From Capronia americana (taxonomy: Eukaryota > Ascomycota > Eurotiomycetes > Chaetothyriales > Herpotrichiellaceae): 64,000 nt of DNA. How positions within the stretch are numbered: position 1 is the stretch's first letter; each line of letters starts with the position of its first letter. Under the pieces are notes generated by a model. That model searched no databases. It saw only the letters and a list, made by a program, of their open reading frames with translations, and had not been told where the DNA came from. The position numbers were made by a program, and so were the translations under genes. This document shows positions 19,735 through 29,470 of this stretch, piece after piece. The stretch covers positions 186,001 through 250,000 of the forward strand of contig JADWQD010000010.1 of NCBI GenBank assembly GCA_016110215.1. The letters are read 5' to 3'.

Positions 19735-22700
19735 ATGGCACGGAAATACAAAGCCAGTGTGTTCAAGCTGGACCGTCTTTCCCCAGAACTACAACCTGGA
19801 AGTGATACATCATGTGCATCAAGAGTCACATCTATCCTCAATTATGGTCCCACATTGGATGCTCATGATCCACTTGGTATTTCTCTGTCAGAACCTGCAA
19901 CAACCCGGTTGCCAGAGATATTGAACACCAGAGAAAATGTCATAGCATATGTGACGGAAGGGGACATCTTCTTTCACGTCTCCACCAGCTACACTTCATA
20001 CCTCCAGTTGTCGATCCATCTGCCTGACGACTCTGCTCCGCAGGGTCTCAAACAAACATGCATTCGATTGACTCGAGAGACCTGTCGGAAGCTTGCCCTC
20101 GTCCAAATCGACAACTCACTCTATGCAGATCTCCCGTGGAAGATAGCTCCACCCCGTACAAGCGACAAACACCTTACTCTCTCTATCCACTATAACCCTG
20201 ACAACTTCTTCTCTGAGAACCTCTTTCCAGAATCCCCCTCTCAGTCTTTATTACAGCTTCAGAAGACCCTGACCTCAACCTCCCGCCTTACCATCGTGGT
20301 GGAGGCAGCAACGGATTTTTATTTTCGGAAAGACCTGGCTTCCCTGATCGCCAAGTTTCGAATCGGAGAGAGCAATTGTCCCTTGCGAGCCCTGAACGCT
20401 TTCCTCAACGAGAAAGGCAGATTCCCAGCTTTCGCATCAAACCAAGTGGAGCCAGCTAGAGCGTCCTTTTTCAGCTGGGACGATTACTCTGCGACCCTAG
20501 GTGTCGGCACCAAGATAGCAAGAGAAGCGAAAGAAAAGGCAGAACGCGAGCCTTTCGAGTGTGCTATGCACATTATCGGTGCAGAGACAGGAGACCGAGG
20601 ACGGTATTTTGCGATATTTCAGGTTCCCCGGGACCGGGGACAATTGGCCGGCTTGTCTCCCGGTGACAAAGCTAAAGTGACATTCAAAGAAGCTGGTCAG
20701 GCAAATGAACGCCATTCCTGGGACATGCATGTCATTGAGCCAATCCCCTGGTCCGGTAGCGGTGTTGTGACGACGTGTCTGGAAGTTGGGCACAACATAA
20801 CGTCTCCAAGACGTCTGCGGGTCACTCCTATGCCTCGAGGAGGCCAATGCCGTTTTGAATTCAGAAGGATGCTGGCAGGGCCTGGTTTGAATGCGACCGT
20901 GTCTCCAGAGACCCGTCACAGCGAGTTTCCGTATGTTATGGGAGCGTTCGACAATTTGCGCTCCAAATTGCCGTGCGCCAGCGCCACCTCAATGAAGTCC
21001 GCAGTGTGCCAATTCCTTGTGGGCAACAAGCTTGGCAGCATTCCGAAGAAAGACATCTATGGGTCACTGGTGAACAAAGATCTCGCTGCTGAGCACTCAA
21101 TGAACCTCAATGACAGCCAGAAGAGTGCTATTCGTATGGCCAGGTCTGCTCCAGCGGGATTTGTCGTTTGTCATGGCGGCCCAGGTACAGGGAAGACCCA
21201 TTTTGTGGTTGAAGCGGTCAAGCCGTTCCTTCTCGATTCTAAAGGACATCGCGTTTTGCTTACAGCGCAGGGGAATCGTGCTGCCGACGCCTTGGCCATT
21301 GGCCTCGAACGCAGATTACAGGGGCTCATCGACAACGGCCAGGCTCCTCGATCCCGATACATAGTGCGCTTGCATAGCATCAAGACCGAAAGATCAATCT
21401 TTATGCGGCACGCACTTACGTCCAGACGCGAAAAATTGCGAGTACAAAAAGCCCAGGCTCAGACTGAGCCAGGAACGATGCACATCCCAGGTGGTTCAGA
21501 TCAGGATGAGGCAATCACGGCACATTGTCAAACTTTTGCCGCTTGCAAATACGAGTTCGTGGATGACAAACGTGTGGAGCACCTGGCACTCTCAGTCGGA
21601 CAAAGAATGCGCCAAATTGCAGGTTTGGAACCGGATGGGCCAGAATCACTGGGAGGGGATCAGTTTTCTGGACTTAAAGCCCTGTATCGAAAATTTGCTG
21701 ACGGTGTCAATCTATCTGAGGATGGCAAGGCGAATCTTGATCAGGAGGTTGAGAAGCTGATGGCGTACACTATTTCAAACGCTGCCGCTGTTTGCGCCAC
21801 CATCGCTGGTGCTGCCGATTCCACCTTCGCGCAAAGCTACTCAAAGGCTGAGTTGATCGTGGTGGATGAGGCATCTCGAATTCCGGAGTACTACTGGTGG
21901 CCTTTGCTTGCTTGCTTCCCAGACGCAGTGGGTAAGATCATGGTGGGTGACCACTTCCAGCTACCACCCAGGGTAGATGGAGACATGGAGGTGCAAAACC
22001 CATGCCAGGCTCAGCTGGAGATGTCCTTACAGGAACGTGCTCAGACGATGGGCATGCCTGCGGCATTCTTTACTGTACAGTATCGGGCAATGCCCGAGAT
22101 TGCCGAAATTTACAGCAAGGTCTGCTATCAGTCTCGTCTCACCAGCGATTCATCAACATTCCTGGATCATCGACCTCTAGCCGGTGAAACCGTCCGCCAC
22201 AACACCGACCGATACGGGATAGCCAAGCCGATCATCTTCTTCGATCTTCCGGACGCCGTTCAAGAGAAGGATGGCAGCACAATCCTTTGCGTCAAGTACG
22301 CCGATCTGGTTCTGCGAATCCTCGAAGACCTTCTGGCCGCTGGCTTTGGCTCAACAAAGCCTTGTAAAATCGCCATCCTGACACCTTACAAGTCAGAGTT
22401 GAATATGCTCTGGGTGGCTAAGAGGAAAATGTCCGAGAAGGTAAAGGGAGCTGCAGCTGCAAAGGATGTGCTAATCGAGACTGCGGATAAGGTACAAGGC
22501 ATGGAATATGATAGTAAGTTTTTTCTTTTCAAGCAGGGAGACTCAGACAACTCGTCCAGCTCTCCCCGTCATCCGCTAGCGCAGAGGATAACCTCTCTAC
22601 AGTTGTCATCGTCGATCCGGTGGCCACGCACTTCTCAGGGTTCTTGACAATGCAGAGACTCAACGTCCTATTCTCCCGGGCAAAATATGGACTCTATGTC

Positions 22701-22844
22701 TGCGGCAACCTCGAAGCATGGAGGAGGATGAAAGGAGACAACGCTGAATGGATTCAAGCTTTCGGCAACGCTTTTTCACCGCACGCGACAAGACTGACAG
22801 ATTCCCAATTACGTGGGTCGGTTGTGGTCAACACTGACTGGTGA
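19735..22844 (+). CDS. Superfamily 1 (UPF1-like) helicase
   Basis: Two exons, 19735-22513 and 22585-22844, separated by a 71-nt intron (GTAAGT donor, CGCAG acceptor), give 1012 residues. The C-terminal half carries the SF1B helicase core: Walker A 'GGPGTGKTHF', Walker B 'VVDEAS', motif III 'VGDHFQLPP', a 'VQYRAMPEI' motif IV, 'ETADKVQGMEYD' motif V and the 'MQRLNVLFSRAK' motif VI, which is encoded across and after the intron. The N-terminal 450 residues contain no recognised domain, with beta-rich stretches as in UPF1-like accessory domains. Relatives act on RNA or DNA in decay, silencing or defence; sequence alone does not tell which. The start ATG at 19735 is the first in frame. Confidence 0.88.
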
Positions 22845-23352
22845 AGCTGAGTGGAGGCGATGCGAGACGGAGGGACATGGGTCGAACACAGTATGGTGGA
22901 GCGAAACAGCGGCAGTAGTCTTCGAGCCCTTGGATAAAGGCACAGCAGTGGACAGTGGGGTCAGCATACCGTTTGGATACCTTCGAATCATTGGACAGCG
23001 AGGTAGAGAAAGTGTCGGGTTGATGCAGGAAGATCCAGAACACCGGCTGCGTGAGCAATGCTACCTTGGAAATGCCCATTCAATGCGCGGTAGTGTCGTC
23101 CAGTATGGGTTCCCTTCCCACTGCTGTACCACGAGTTATAAGCATCAAACCGAGAGCTCGCACACAATATGAGTCACATTGCTGCGTACCGCCCTCGGGC
23201 TCTCGACGCTCACCATCCTCTCGCTCGCCACGGCTATGAATGATCAGCGCGTAGCAATGCCCTGAGTCGAAGACGCCGCCCAAGTTCAGGAACAAGCATG
23301 TAGCAGAACGAGGTTGAATTGACCCAGGAATCACCACCACCTCGCCTAGATT
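22845..23352. other. Intergenic between convergent genes
   Basis: About 500 nt holding the 3' flanks of the helicase and PrpF genes. No further feature is seen. Confidence 0.4.
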
Positions 23353-24603
23353 TCATTTCCAGTAGACAACGCCCTCCATCAGCCGCCTCGCCGTCCGAAA
23401 GACAGTTGCAGATTTCAGCTCGCCATCCTGATCGTACTGCGCCCCGACCATCAACCTCCCACTGGCATGCCCCAGCGTGACCCCCGCCGGATCAACAGGA
23501 TGGTCGGAGCAACACTCCCGCACCGTCGAGCCGGCCAACTTCGACGCCGCCGCACAGGCCAGCGCCACCGTGATAGGCACAGCCTTGTGCGGCTGCCCGA
23601 CGGAAAGGGCACGAACTCGGAGGTCCATCACGGCAGAGGAATCCTCTGCCGGCTTTGAAACGAGGCAGATTTTCGGCACACTCCCCGGCACGTCGGCTGC
23701 CGTGCGCGCCAGCCCCATCTTCACGCCCGCTTGACGCCGAATCGAGTCCAGCCGCGACAGAAGCGTTGGGTGCGCCTCGATTTCATCTGGCGAGATCCCC
23801 CCGTCGACATCCAACGACGCGGCTTGGACGAAACAGCACGGATTGCCCACGTCGATACACGTCGCGCTTACGCCGTCGAACACGTCCACCACGCTGCCCG
23901 TGGGGAGCAGCTTCCCTGTCTTCGAACCCGCAGGGTTGACGAAGTCGAGTTGGATTCGGCCGCCACTGCCCGACACGCCGTCGATGCTGAACCCGCCACC
24001 CGCGACGGCTTCCCCGTCCTGCACATCGAATGTCGAGTGGATGACCTTGCCGGTGTTGGTGTTATGAATCCGAACCGTCACCGTTTGCGTCTCGGTCTCG
24101 GTGTCGGTCTCGTTCTCGCGGTCGCTCTCCGGCTCCGTATGATTCGCATCCACGACGGGGACGAAGATCTTCGCGTCGACCGCGAACGGACCTACCGCAC
24201 TGGTCATATTCCCGCAATTGCTCGAGAAGTCGACGTCCGCGTCCTTGACGCCCACGGCAGCAAAGGTGTAGTCGACATCTGCGTCGGGGTGGCTCGACGG
24301 GCCGACGACACAAATCTTCGAGAGGCTGGAGATGCCGCCGCCCATGCCGTCGAGTTGACGGCCCCAAGGGTCGGGGCTGCCTATCACGCCCAGGAAGATG
24401 GGCGCCCACTGCGCCCTGTCTGCCGGGAGGTCCTTCGGCTGGAAGAAGACGGCCCGTGACGTGCCGCCGCGGTAGTATGCCGCTGGAAGTCTGTGCTGGC
24501 GCATACTGAAGGGCGAAGTGGTCAGAGGTCGCAAGCGCCGGTACTCGCGCGTGTAGTCATAGCACTGTGGTCTGCGGATCCTGGCTCTGGCGAGGGAGTG
24601 CAT
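23353..24603 (-). CDS. PrpF-family isomerase (aconitate/methylaconitate isomerase-like)
   Basis: Intronless, 416 residues. After about 30 N-terminal residues rich in Arg with few acids (possible mitochondrial targeting sequence) the PrpF fold begins: 'YYRGGTSRAVFF', 'DGMGGGISSLSKICVV', 'SNCGNMTSAVGPFAV' (with the conserved Cys), then a second half with 'GNPCCFVQA' and a final 'GHASGRLMVGAQ'. This is the diaminopimelate-epimerase-like fold of PrpF and DUF453 proteins, which move a double bond in methylaconitate or aconitate in bacteria. In fungi PrpF-like proteins occur both in the methylcitrate context and in metabolite clusters; no such partners are next to it here. An acidic, Thr/Glu-rich insertion (residues about 155-175) is low complexity. 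Length fits the family. Confidence 0.87.
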   Translation of the reverse strand: MHSLARARIRRPQCYDYTREYRRLRPLTTSPFSMRQHRLPAAYYRGGTSRAVFFQPKDLPADRAQWAPIFLGVIGSPDPWGRQLDGMGGGISSLSKICVVGPSSHPDADVDYTFAAVGVKDADVDFSSNCGNMTSAVGPFAVDAKIFVPVVDANHTEPESDRENETDTETETQTVTVRIHNTNTGKVIHSTFDVQDGEAVAGGGFSIDGVSGSGGRIQLDFVNPAGSKTGKLLPTGSVVDVFDGVSATCIDVGNPCCFVQAASLDVDGGISPDEIEAHPTLLSRLDSIRRQAGVKMGLARTAADVPGSVPKICLVSKPAEDSSAVMDLRVRALSVGQPHKAVPITVALACAAASKLAGSTVRECCSDHPVDPAGVTLGHASGRLMVGAQYDQDGELKSATVFRTARRLMEGVVYWK

Positions 24604-25035
24604 CGGCAGTTCCCATCGGTGGGTAATTACTGTAGCTAATTACAGTAGGTTGATGACGATGTGTCTACAGTTGAATAATCATGATACAATACAGAATTGA
24701 TTCTCCAAACATGCTTCAGAGAAGCTGGTACGTATGGATGGAGGACAGCCAGTCTTGCCCGCTCCGGCCGGTTGCCGAGCCGAGCGACGATGATTGTGCT
24801 GTACTTGCATTTCCACAGCCGGCGAAAAGCCTTGCACGTCCGACGGGGATGGAAAGCTCCCAATGTAAGATTCCAAAGCAAACTGCAGGTTTCTTCTCAA
24901 GCGGAGATCTAAGCAGGTACTAATACTGTGCTGCTTACACAGGGGAAGTCTCAAGAGTTAATGTGGTCACATGATCCACAAATATAAACTTTCATATTTT
25001 TTGCCAGACAAACTTCGTCAACAAATCAACCAGAA
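24604..25035. other. Upstream flank of PrpF and of tRNA-Ala
   Basis: Shared 5' flank between the minus-strand PrpF gene and the plus-strand tRNA gene. A TATA-like AATATAAAC (24981-24989) and a T-rich stretch (24995-25002) lie 35-55 nt upstream of the tRNA, the usual distance for Pol III upstream elements. Confidence 0.5.
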
Positions 25036-25042
25036 GGGGATG

Positions 25043-25053
25043 TGGTCTAGTGG
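25043..25053 (+). promoter_or_regulatory. Pol III A-box of tRNA-Ala
   Basis: TGGTCTAGTGG matches the eukaryotic tRNA A-box consensus and occupies the expected position (tRNA positions 8-19). Confidence 0.8.
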
Positions 25054-25071
25054 TATGACGTTTCCTTAGCA

Positions 25072-25088
25072 TCATGCGATCCAACGCA
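25072..25088 (+). other. Canonical-position tRNA intron (17 nt)
   Basis: Lies directly after A37 and before T38, where all ordinary eukaryotic nuclear tRNA introns sit. It contains ATGCG, which can pair with CGCAT overlapping its 3' end (loop ATCCAA), giving a hairpin beside the anticodon stem. Its exact ends are fixed by the perfect TTTCC/GGAAA stem and 7-nt loop. Confidence 0.75.
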
Positions 25089-25102
25089 TGGAAAAGGTTC
25101 TG

Positions 25103-25168
25103 GGTTCGATGTAAGTTACCATCAGATCGAGTTCTGATGAAGCAATTGTCTAACAAGTTCCTCAGTCC
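25103..25168 (+). promoter_or_regulatory. Split Pol III B-box
   Basis: The B-box consensus GGTTCGANTCC is present as GGTTCGAT (25103-25110) plus TCC (25166-25168), interrupted by the 55-nt insertion. As the DNA stands only 8 of 11 positions are contiguous. A second, weaker 8-of-11 match lies inside the insertion at 25125-25135. Confidence 0.7.
25111..25165 (+). other. Spliceosomal-type intron in the tRNA T-loop
   Basis: 55 nt that start with GTAAGT, contain a CTAAC branch-point consensus (25150-25154) with its A 12 nt before the 3' end, and finish with CTCAG. Size and signals equal those of protein-coding introns in this window. It also carries a perfect 7-bp inverted repeat, CATCAGA (25120-25126) and TCTGATG (25133-25139), with a 6-nt loop. 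A T on both sides means the borders could be shifted by one base. Excision restores the T-loop, T-stem and B-box exactly. Confidence 0.75.
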
Positions 25169-25185
25169 CAGCTTCTCCACTGAAA

Positions 25186-25194
25186 TTTTTTTTT
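25186..25194 (+). terminator. Pol III oligo-T terminator
   Basis: Nine consecutive T, six nt after the discriminator base A73 (25179) of the tRNA-Ala, as expected for a Pol III gene. Confidence 0.8.
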
Positions 25195-25706
25195 GCTTGA
25201 GCTTCTCTTGTTGAATCTTTTTTGTGCGGTGCAGTAGCCGTTGCTCAGGGCCTGCAAAAATCGGGTTAGGCTTGGCGCGAACCCGGACATGAGGAGCTAC
25301 ATAGCTGTTCGGACTGCATCACCAGTCTCCTTGATCGCTTTTACTGACTCTCACCTCATATGGAACACGAAGTGCTGACATTGCAGAGATGCAGAAGTAT
25401 CATGGTACAGGAGCTGAGATCTCAATGTGATATTGCATTTTGAACGCTGAGGAAACAATCTGTCCAAACAGAAGGCGTCGCAACGGCCGCTTTCAGCCAG
25501 CTGTGAGTCCTGACTTTTCCACGCCACCAGCATAAGCCCGACTCTCGGTCAAGCTCTCGTAAGAGAAACCCCATGACAAACCGCGAAACCGCGAAACCAG
25601 CAAGCAATTCAACAGCAAAATCATCACGTTAGGACAGGTTTCATAGATGCATCACCAAGAGTCCAGCTATGAACACCTCGAGAAGTACTGTATCCAGCAG
25701 CTCTAT
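25195..25706. other. Intergenic, nothing recognised
   Basis: About 510 nt between the tRNA terminator and the stop codon of the minus-strand regulator gene. Only short frames. Confidence 0.4.
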
Positions 25707-27362
25707 TCAGTCGCCGCCGTGAGCGCGGCTGGTGGGTGCTACAATCCGTCTTATCTTGGCGCTCAAGAGGTGCAGAATTCGTCGCTGGACACAGTCGAGG
25801 TAGAGGAATTGTCTCGAAAAATTGCAGAGTCCCTCGGTGCTGAGCACATTGTCATGTCTGCTATACAGCAGTTGTGCATCCTCACGCAGCAGGATTGCTG
25901 CAATGCCGCTGAGGAAAAACTGTTCCACTTCTTGTCGCGACATGGCATGCTGCTCCGATTCCGACGCCAGCGTATTTACATGTGCAGAAGTCATGGCTCC
26001 GATGGTGTACACCCACATTAGTCCGTCAATGTGGCCCTCCCACGACGACGGTGGATGCTGCTGCAACAAATCCGCAAGCTCGTTGGCAAGAACAATGGCC
26101 GGGAAGGAGTAGCCGGTCCGCGGGAAGATGTAAGCCTTCCAGATCCTGACGGCAAGTGCAATGACATGACCTTGAGGAGTGCTTGCTGCCGCCGAGAAGA
26201 GTTTACTATCAGTGACCTCGTTCTTGAGATAAAGCTGTCGACAGGTGGCAGAATCCAGCTCAGTCCCGGCCAGGTATGTCTGCTCAAAGAGGTCGATGAA
26301 ACCGGCAACGCCCTCGATCGCAGCCTGCATGTCGGAACCCAGTAAATTCCGATATCTGCTGGTCAAAAGGACGCTCCTCGTCGTGGCGGTCCGCTCGCCT
26401 CCGCCCAGCAACAGGACTGGGATTATTTCCTCCACATTTCCACAGGACGATTGGATCATGGTCCACGCGGTCTGCACTGCCAATTTCTGGACCAAGTTTA
26501 CTATCTCTGGGCTGACTGACCCGGGCCTAAGGTCGATCAGCGCTTTGGCCCCCCTAACGTGCACGCAGCTTGCGCCTACATTTGAGTAGGAGGCTTCGAC
26601 AAACCACAACAGGCAGGCGACGAATACCAACTTGTCGACCTTCGAACCAGTCAACTGGCCCGTCAAAGTCTGACGCAACTCCGCAACGGCTCTCTGATGG
26701 TACAGAGCTTTCTCTTCCTCCGGGAGAGACTGCTTCATGTAGATGGACATGGAAGCCAGAGTCGAATACATCGCCACGGGGCTGGTAAAGCACTCGTGAA
26801 GGAAACTGCCCATGCCAATGCAGCACCGCGTGCGCGCCTCAACCGGTTGATTACACCACATGATGTTATGGAACATGAGCTGGTAGTGGTCCAACAACCG
26901 AGATACATTGGCATCAAAATGAATGGGGAATGCTCCAAACGGATCCGCCGTATCAAGAGATGCGCGGGGGACGGTCATCTGGACGAACGTCAACGGCTGC
27001 CGATTTACGATACTGTCGCGTGGTAGAAGATCCCCATCGGCTTGCTGTTCGATAGTATTCGATGCTTCGTTCGGCTCATGGTTGTGTGGGATGTCTCCGA
27101 AGCTATCTGGGCCGAGGAGGTTTGCATCAAGGATTCCCGTCTCGTGCTGTCCACGATCGACGGAGGACTCTGCTCCTCCTTCCAAAGGCTGCTGGGTCTT
27201 GCCGTTTTGACGTGTTCTTCGTCGTCTCCAGCGACCTTGGACGTGGCAGTGGATCAAGAATTTCTCGCGTTGGACACTCCGAGAAAGATGGTCTGACCCG
27301 GTAGTCTTGTTGACAAACAGCCACCGTTCCGTCCCAGGAATCTGGTCCCTTTCGAGGCTCAT
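25707..27362 (-). CDS. Fungal-specific transcription factor domain protein without zinc cluster
   Basis: Intronless, 551 residues from the ATG at 27362. The N-terminus has a 'WLFVNKTTGSDHLSRS' segment followed by an Arg-rich 'GRWRRRRTRQ' patch, typical of fungal proteins that hold the Fungal_trans_2 region without a Zn(II)2Cys6 cluster. From about residue 160 to 520 it is helical throughout: a 'FHNIMWCN' helix, 'SMSIYMKQSLP..EEKALYHQRAVAELRQ' and 'LVFVACLLWFVEASYSN' match the middle homology pattern of the family. Such proteins are presumed regulators; the Arg-rich patch could bind DNA or act as a nuclear signal. No upstream exon encoding a zinc cluster was found in the 590 nt before the start. 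Confidence 0.75.
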   Translation of the reverse strand: MSLERDQIPGTERWLFVNKTTGSDHLSRSVQREKFLIHCHVQGRWRRRRTRQNGKTQQPLEGGAESSVDRGQHETGILDANLLGPDSFGDIPHNHEPNEASNTIEQQADGDLLPRDSIVNRQPLTFVQMTVPRASLDTADPFGAFPIHFDANVSRLLDHYQLMFHNIMWCNQPVEARTRCCIGMGSFLHECFTSPVAMYSTLASMSIYMKQSLPEEEKALYHQRAVAELRQTLTGQLTGSKVDKLVFVACLLWFVEASYSNVGASCVHVRGAKALIDLRPGSVSPEIVNLVQKLAVQTAWTMIQSSCGNVEEIIPVLLLGGGERTATTRSVLLTSRYRNLLGSDMQAAIEGVAGFIDLFEQTYLAGTELDSATCRQLYLKNEVTDSKLFSAAASTPQGHVIALAVRIWKAYIFPRTGYSFPAIVLANELADLLQQHPPSSWEGHIDGLMWVYTIGAMTSAHVNTLASESEQHAMSRQEVEQFFLSGIAAILLREDAQLLYSRHDNVLSTEGLCNFSRQFLYLDCVQRRILHLLSAKIRRIVAPTSRAHGGD

Positions 27363-27952
27363 GGCATCATTGCCTGCTGAGGTCTACACTCACAGGGACA
27401 AGGATAGGTAAGCAAAGAATATAGAGTCTCTACGCAGGCAGGGGCTTAGCACTGGCTTGCATAATATACTTCAATAACAGGACCGCATTATTGTCTTTTC
27501 AGAGCTCTACTTACTAGAGAGTAGCTTGCTGCCTGAAAGTTAACTGATCCACCCATCATAGAGAATGAGTACCCGCAACATCAATGGTTACTCAGCAAAA
27601 CAAGAATCACGCCTGCCAAGTGTATCGGTGGCATTATCCCGAGCCCCGCTGATCAGAGCTCGACGGCCCTGGCCTGTCGAAGTTATCGGAGGGTCCCTGA
27701 CTTGGCACGCGCAAATGTACTGCGCAATTATGGAAAAGGCTACCTGCTGCACGATACTTTTCATCGCCCCCGGGCCAATCGACGGTGATACTTCAAATAC
27801 CAAGGCGAGTTAGCCGAAGTGGAGTCGCTCGCTGGGACTGTTCGCTTTGTCACTTCTATCGTCGTTTCCACATCAACCACAGTTTTCCTGAGTATCTCTT
27901 GCTTTGCCAAGGGGAGATCGGTCAGGTCTCTCGCGTAAGGCGTCATGCCACT
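27363..27952. other. Divergent promoter region
   Basis: 590 nt between two opposite starts (regulator-like gene on minus, Clr5 gene on plus). No zinc-cluster exon or other feature is visible. Confidence 0.45.
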
Positions 27953-29470
27953 ATGACCGACCAAGCTTTAAGCTATCTTAATCATTTGCCGAGACCACCG
28001 TTGGCTCCTCAGAGACCTCGGGTTGAAGTCACGCAAGCTCCGACGGCGGAGGAATGGAGGCGTATACACGACGTGTTTGTCGATCTCTACCTCACCAAGG
28101 GTTTGAAGCTGGACGCGGTTCGCAGTATTCTGGCTCGCCAGTATGGCTTCAAAGCACCGTAGGGGTTCGATCCGTTGCTCTCGCTGCACTGGCTGATGAT
28201 CTTCGGCATAAGCGTTCCATCGTACAAAAGGAAGATCAAGCAGTGGTCCCTTTTCAAGAACCACAGACGTGACGATGATAGAAGGACACCACCACAAGGC
28301 GAGGCCACGCAGTCCTCGTCACGATCGAAGCTCAGAGGGAGGTTAGAGCGACGACATTCAGCTCGCCATCGCAGCAAGCAGAAAAGTCTCGAATCGATGA
28401 GTCAAGACTCTGCCGCGATGCGGCCTCCCCGCCAGGCCCTTCTCCTTCCTGCACCTCTGCCAGGCACGACGAGCACTGCCGAGCTGACTCTCATCCGGAC
28501 GAGAGACTACCTACACTGGAACGCGTTGTGCTGGTCGAAGCTCAGTGCCATGGAGCGACAGACCTACGGGCACCAACCCGGCGGTGGGCAACTCGACCAG
28601 TCAAGCACGTTGGCGCGTCTTCCGTTCACGAAGAGTTTCCACGACGCTTGCCATCTGTTAGCATCGGGCCGGAATGTCGAAGCCTTCGCGCGACTAAACG
28701 AGGGATGCGAATACGTCAAAGCATATCTGCCAGAACGATCCTTCCTCGTCTTCACCCAAGTCCTGAGACTGTATTCCTATCACTTTTGGGCCAAAGTGCC
28801 CGATCTCCAGCACCATCTGCTCCAATACTTCCGGTTCATGGCTCATCAGACCCTCCCGATCAGTCATCCCTGCCGCAATCTTCTGGACTCATTGTGCATG
28901 GGCGAGGCACTACCTACCGGCATCGAGCAGATCATATCGCTTGTCGCTCACGAATACGGGCCCCGGGGGTGTCTGCCCGTACGTGACTGGATCTGGGTTC
29001 ACGACGAGCTTGCGTTCCGATACTATCAGCTTTCGAATTTCGACGCAGCTTTGCGCGTGTCTATAACTCTGGCCGAAGATCCGCAGGTCGGGCCCGAAGT
29101 CTCCAATAAGGCAATGTGCCTGATGGGGCAGTGTTACATCCAGCAGCGGCGGTACGATGACGCTGCCGCGATTCTCTTGCGCTCGGTCGACTTGTGTCGG
29201 CTGCATCGCGATCGACCAGGAATGGGAATGTGCCTCTTCTCGACGCTCTTCGACCTTGGGGTCTTGTTTGAGACGATGGGCGATCATCTGGGGGCTTTCG
29301 ACTACTACTGCCGCGCTTTGGATGCTGCCCGCGCGGCGATGGGTCGTCAACACTACGCTGTCATCGATCTATACCGATATATGGAAAGGTTGTGTCTGCG
29401 CCTCAACCTGGCTGATCAACTTGTTCGGCTCAGGCTGGAATTTGGGCATCCCACCGACTCTGGTGCATAG
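27953..29470 (+). CDS. Clr5-domain protein with TPR-like C-terminal region
   Basis: Two exons, 27953-28158 and 28213-29470, across a 54-nt intron (GTAGGG donor, ATAAG acceptor), give 487 residues. The intron interrupts the Clr5 domain: 'EEWRRIHDVFVDLYLTKG', 'ILARQYGFKA' lies before it and 'SYKRKIKQWSLFKNHR' after it, and only the spliced form restores the whole domain (residues about 30-90). A charged linker follows. Residues about 170-480 are helical with TPR-like pairs, for example 'MGQCYIQQRRYDDAAAILLRSV' and 'LGVLFETMGDHLGAFDYYCRAL'. Clr5 was named from a fission yeast silencing factor; in filamentous fungi the domain is widespread, often with protein-interaction repeats, and function is mostly unknown. 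Confidence 0.85.

Larger units (their letters stand above)
25036..25179 (+). tRNA. tRNA-Ala(AGC), interrupted by two intron-like insertions
   Basis: Removing 25072-25088 (17 nt) and 25111-25165 (55 nt) leaves a 72-nt cloverleaf. Acceptor GGGGATG pairs with CTTCTCC at six of seven positions (T6-T67 is the one mismatch). D-stem GTC/GAC closes a loop with A14, G18, G19, A21. Anticodon stem TTTCC/GGAAA is perfect, with T33, anticodon AGC and A37. The variable loop is 5 nt, the T-stem CTGGG/CCCAG is perfect, and the T-loop is TTCGATT. The G3-T70 wobble and A73 are the alanine identity elements. The first insertion sits at 37/38, the canonical eukaryotic tRNA intron site. The second lies in the T-loop between positions 59 and 60 and has the signals of a spliceosomal intron. 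A-box and oligo-T terminator are intact, the B-box is split. Function is uncertain: it could be an active gene with an ectopic intron, or a tRNA gene broken by insertion. Confidence 0.78.

Noticed and set aside
23731..24459. 242-codon plus-strand frame antisense to the PrpF gene
   Set aside because: It is the mirror of a strongly GC3-biased real gene; Arg/Val/Asp-rich with no motif.
28162..28172. GGTTCGATCC-like word within the Clr5 gene intron
   Set aside because: No A-box or stems at the needed distances; the splice phases explain the segment as an ordinary intron.
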